This document shows positions 45,377 to 48,222 of a stretch of DNA of 48,222 bases, in pieces. Every line of letters starts with the position of its first letter. Within the stretch, counting starts at the first letter, position 1. The DNA lies in assembly GCA_007693435.1 (NCBI GenBank), contig REDO01000061.1:1-48222 (forward strand), in the 5' to 3' direction. Both the position numbers and the translations under genes were made by a program. The notes below the pieces were generated by a model. It was not told the DNA's origin and did not search any database. It saw only the letters and a program-made list of their open reading frames with translations. This stretch comes from Salinarimonadaceae bacterium (lineage in GTDB: Bacteria; Pseudomonadota; Alphaproteobacteria; Rhizobiales; Beijerinckiaceae).

Positions 45377-45697
45377 TCAGAACAGCTTCATGCCCGGAGG
45401 CAGCGGCAGGCCGGCGGTGATTTCGGACATGCGCTCCTGCGCCAGACGCTCGCCGCGCGCCTTTGCGTCGTTCACGGCGGCCACGACGAGATCCTCGACG
45501 ATCTCCTTCTCGTCCGGGTTCATCAGGCTCGGATCGATGGAGGCGCTCTTAAGCGCGCCCTTGGCGCTGGCCACCACCTTCACGGCCCCGCCGCCCGCCT
45601 GCCCCTCGACCTCGAGCGCGTCGAGCTCGGCCTGCAGACCGGTCATCTTCTCCTGCATGGCCTGAGCCTGCTTCATCAACCCCATCAGATCTTTCAT
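45377..45697 (-). CDS. YbaB/EbfC nucleoid-associated protein
   Basis: A 106-residue DNA-binding protein that forms a tweezer-shaped dimer. It begins [18 protein letters not shown], has a conserved [12 protein letters not shown] core and [22 protein letters not shown] helix, and ends [10 protein letters not shown], all typical. GGAGAGG precedes the ATG. dnaX normally lies directly upstream in this operon; here the upstream neighbour is an unrelated NB-ARC gene 164 bp away. Confidence 0.94.
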   Translation of the reverse strand: MKDLMGLMKQAQAMQEKMTGLQAELDALEVEGQAGGGAVKVVASAKGALKSASIDPSLMNPDEKEIVEDLVVAAVNDAKARGERLAQERMSEITAGLPLPPGMKLF

Positions 45698-45861
45698 CGT
45701 CGCCTCTCCAGTCCGCCCGGCCCATCGACCGAATCCCGGGGCGCGCTCGCAGCGCGGATCAAGCCAAACCTATAGGCGCTCCGGCGACGGCGGTCGAGGC
45801 GCGCCGCGCGGGCAAGGAGCCTCGCGCGGGAGAGGCGCGCTCGGGACGGATGGTCGCGGGG

Positions 45862-48186
45862 TCAGGGTTGGGCGGGAGCCGGGGGCTCGCTCCATGGCCA
45901 ATCCTCGTCCTGGGGAAGGTCGAGCGGCTCTGGGGGTAGTTCGGCGGCGTGGGCCTGTACTTCGTCGAACGGGAGGCCGTGCCGGGCGCAGAGCGTCTTG
46001 GCTTCATCGAGCGCGTCCGCGACGCCCTGGGCGGAGCGTTTGCAGAGGCAGGCGGCGAGCCATCTCGTAGAAGCGGCAAGGAGTGGGTGTTGTGGGTTTT
46101 CCTCGAATATCACGCGCCTGATGCCATAGGCCTCGCGCAACAGCGCCTCCGCCTCCTTAGCCCGCCCCAGTTCCAGCGTGGTTGACCCTGCGTTATGCGC
46201 CAGAAAAGCCAGATCTCCCCGATCCCCATCCGGCAGGGCGCGGGCGATTTCCAGTGCGCGCGAATAGGCCGTCAGTCCCGCCGCCTTGCGCCCCTGCAGG
46301 ATCCGCAGATAGGCGGTCTGATTCCAGACATGAGTGATCTCCGCGCTGTTCTCGCCGGACAGCTCAGCACGGATCGTCCAGGCGGCGGCCAGCGCCTGTT
46401 CGGCGAGCTCCGCCGCCTTCGTGGCCACAGGCCCGCCTTGCGCCAGACCACCCTCGGCCTCGATCCGGCGCAAGGCGATAAAGGCCTGCTGCATGTATGT
46501 TGCTGCCAGATCGCTGTGCGCTGGACCTTTGCGATGCGCCTGATCCAGCGCGACTGCGCGGGCGATCAGGGCCTCGGCCTCGTCCAAATCCGCTTCGGCG
46601 CCCGGCTCCGCCAGATCGACAGCCAGATTTCCGAGAGCCAGAGGGATATCGCGATGATCCTCTCCGAGCCGCGCGTCCTTCAACTTGAGCGATGCGCGTT
46701 TCAGGGCGATGGCGCCGGGAAGATCGGCTTGTTGAGACAAATAAATTCCGGCTTGATTGAGCAGATAATCCATAGCCTCCCAGCCCGGCCGCCCCCAGCC
46801 GCCTGCGCCACTGTCCTCGTCCCAAAGCGGCTCAGCCTCGTCCCACAACGCCGTGACCTGCGGCAGCAAGGCGCGGCAGAGCGGCCAATTGGCGACCAAA
46901 TCGGGAGGCGAACTTCCGCCCGGAAACTGCGCAGCCAACACAGCAGCGGCGGCGCGGGCCATGGTCCAATCGCGACCATCGCGTTGACCGGCGCGCAGCA
47001 CGGACTGCGTCAAGCGATGCATTCGCCACGGCACCAGCCCGGTCAGCACCGACCAGCGCCGCAGATCCTGAAGCGCGCCGCGCACGCGACCGGCATCTTC
47101 GATCAACGTGGCCAGATCGGACGAAACGTCGGCCCGATATTGCGACCAAAACGCGCCCGCCACCCCATCCACGAACAACCCCTCGCTCAGCCCTTCCGGC
47201 GCAAGCCAGGCGCAGAGATCAGCGAGCGCTTTCCCGTCCTCCGTCAGCCGCCCATAGGTCAGCATCACCGCCCCTGCGACGCTGTCGAGATAATTCGCAT
47301 TGTGCGGCGTCCGCTCGATCACGCGCGCGATTTCGGAGCGCAATTCCGGCAGGCCGATCCCGTCCTCCCGCAGCACCGTCCCCGCCATCACCAGCGCCAG
47401 CGGCAGGCCGCCAAGCGCCTCGGCGATCTCGCGCGCCTGTTCTCGCATTTCGGCGTTCGCGCTCATTGCCAGCCCCGCCTCCTGCAGGAGCAGCGTGACC
47501 GCGTCCCCATCCGGCGTCGCGAAATCGAGGACGTCGAGGTCAATGCGGCCGAAGCCGTCCCAGCCGAGGCCCAGCCGCGTCGTCACGATCACGTCGACGT
47601 TCGCCCCGTGGGCGATCAGGCTCTTGATATCTTCGTGATCGTCGACGTTGTCGTAGACCAGAAGCCAGTTCACGCCGCTATTGGCGATGCGATCGAGCAC
47701 GGCGAGGCCGTGCGCCTCGGTCACCGGGGAGGGAATAGCCATGCCGAAGGCGCCATCGCCCAAGGCCGCGAGATCGTCGAGCAGCGTCAGCCGGGATTGC
47801 GCGCGCAGCCATTTTCCGCCGCCGTAAGTCTCGCCGTAATTCTCGGCGAATTCGCGCGCGAGCGTCGTCTTCCCCCGCCCGCCATCGGCCTTCAAGGCGA
47901 CGCCGCGCGTGTTGGTGATCTCGACGCCCTGACGGGTGGCGAGTAGATCGCGGATGCGCAGGAGCTCTGTCTTGCGCCCGACGAGGGACCGTTCGCGCGG
48001 CGGCGGATTGATCTTGGGGAAGGAAGGTCCTGCCGGCCGAGCCGTCTTCGGCCGGCGAAACCAGCGCCAGAGCAATCTGATCGCGCCGGTCAAACGGTCG
48101 ACGATCCAGAGAGCCGCAATGACGACGACCCCCATCATAGTCCAGAAGGCGGACTGATCGGAAAAGCTGAATACGTCCACCCCCAT
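45862..48186 (-). CDS. Membrane-anchored NB-ARC/TPR STAND NTPase
   Basis: 774 residues. A single N-terminal membrane helix (about 14-30) and a basic linker precede an NB-ARC module: Walker A ADGGRGKTT (100-108), Walker B NWLLVYDN (173-180), sensor VIVTTRLG, the GLP motif LGGLPLALVMAG and a winged-helix MHRLTQ. TPR-like helical repeats (about 480-730) and a Pro/Asp-rich tail follow. STAND proteins of this type oligomerise on ligand binding; many bacterial examples are antiphage or signalling switches. Here the helix replaces the usual TIR or nuclease effector. The start is ATG at 48184-48186; a GTG at 48220-48222 or a start beyond the edge is possible. Confidence 0.8.
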   Translation of the reverse strand: MGVDVFSFSDQSAFWTMMGVVVIAALWIVDRLTGAIRLLWRWFRRPKTARPAGPSFPKINPPPRERSLVGRKTELLRIRDLLATRQGVEITNTRGVALKADGGRGKTTLAREFAENYGETYGGGKWLRAQSRLTLLDDLAALGDGAFGMAIPSPVTEAHGLAVLDRIANSGVNWLLVYDNVDDHEDIKSLIAHGANVDVIVTTRLGLGWDGFGRIDLDVLDFATPDGDAVTLLLQEAGLAMSANAEMREQAREIAEALGGLPLALVMAGTVLREDGIGLPELRSEIARVIERTPHNANYLDSVAGAVMLTYGRLTEDGKALADLCAWLAPEGLSEGLFVDGVAGAFWSQYRADVSSDLATLIEDAGRVRGALQDLRRWSVLTGLVPWRMHRLTQSVLRAGQRDGRDWTMARAAAAVLAAQFPGGSSPPDLVANWPLCRALLPQVTALWDEAEPLWDEDSGAGGWGRPGWEAMDYLLNQAGIYLSQQADLPGAIALKRASLKLKDARLGEDHRDIPLALGNLAVDLAEPGAEADLDEAEALIARAVALDQAHRKGPAHSDLAATYMQQAFIALRRIEAEGGLAQGGPVATKAAELAEQALAAAWTIRAELSGENSAEITHVWNQTAYLRILQGRKAAGLTAYSRALEIARALPDGDRGDLAFLAHNAGSTTLELGRAKEAEALLREAYGIRRVIFEENPQHPLLAASTRWLAACLCKRSAQGVADALDEAKTLCARHGLPFDEVQAHAAELPPEPLDLPQDEDWPWSEPPAPAQP

Positions 48187-48222
48187 CCCCCGCGCAGCCT
48201 CACCCCTGCCCCAACCTGACAC

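Overview
The window is a GC-rich chromosomal segment of an alphaproteobacterium, most likely a member of the Hyphomicrobiales (Rhizobiales). The evidence is gene content: the pckA / chvI-chvG / hprK / EIIA(Man) / HPr block, a short alphaproteobacterial HPr kinase, an alphaproteobacterial Porin_2 porin, a PleC/PdhS-like kinase, an ArfB rescue factor, and a 6S RNA gene beside 5-formyl-THF cyclo-ligase. Genus and species cannot be fixed from the sequence. Almost everything is ordinary chromosomal housekeeping; the accessory material is the 5.5-11.7 kb type III secretion block and the NB-ARC protein at the right edge.

Left part (1-5.4 kb, minus strand): nrdR (runs off the left edge), glyA, a lone ureE with a long histidine tail, guaB and an M20 peptidase. 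Next (5.5-11.7 kb) is an accessory block. Three small minus-strand genes of unknown function face a plus-strand operon of type III secretion genes: a short secretin N-domain protein of the NolW/RhcC1 kind, sctD and sctV. The roughly 1.2 kb between the two halves contains two strikingly AT-rich patches and a decayed copy of the start of the secretin gene. The ATPase, ring, export-gate and outer secretin genes are absent, so the apparatus, if functional, must be split over several loci.

Middle part (12-29 kb): porin, OmpA-like protein, purU, two transporters, a small unknown gene, a 3-hydroxyisobutyrate-type dehydrogenase, a PaaG-like hydratase/isomerase translationally coupled to a uracil-DNA glycosylase, a GST, a thermonuclease-like protein, a PleC/PdhS-like histidine kinase, divergent cobT and cobS, a DUF1289 protein, a TIGR02281 aspartyl protease, mgtE with a long structured leader, and a methyltransferase.

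Right part (29-48 kb): rnr, DUF983, a NUDT19-like hydrolase with an interrupted Nudix box, an MFS carrier, rpmG, a small membrane protein, arfB, ridA, then the envelope/carbon signalling block (HPr, EIIA, HprK, ChvG, ChvI on the minus strand, and hugZ and pckA on the plus strand). ExoD-like, YmdB-like, 5-FCL, 6S RNA, recR and ybaB follow. The window ends in a membrane-anchored NB-ARC/TPR STAND protein, a candidate defence or signalling gene that sits where dnaX is usually found.

Gene calls rest on reading frame, start-site context and remembered family motifs; no database search was possible. No tRNA, rRNA, CRISPR array, insertion sequence or prophage was recognised.
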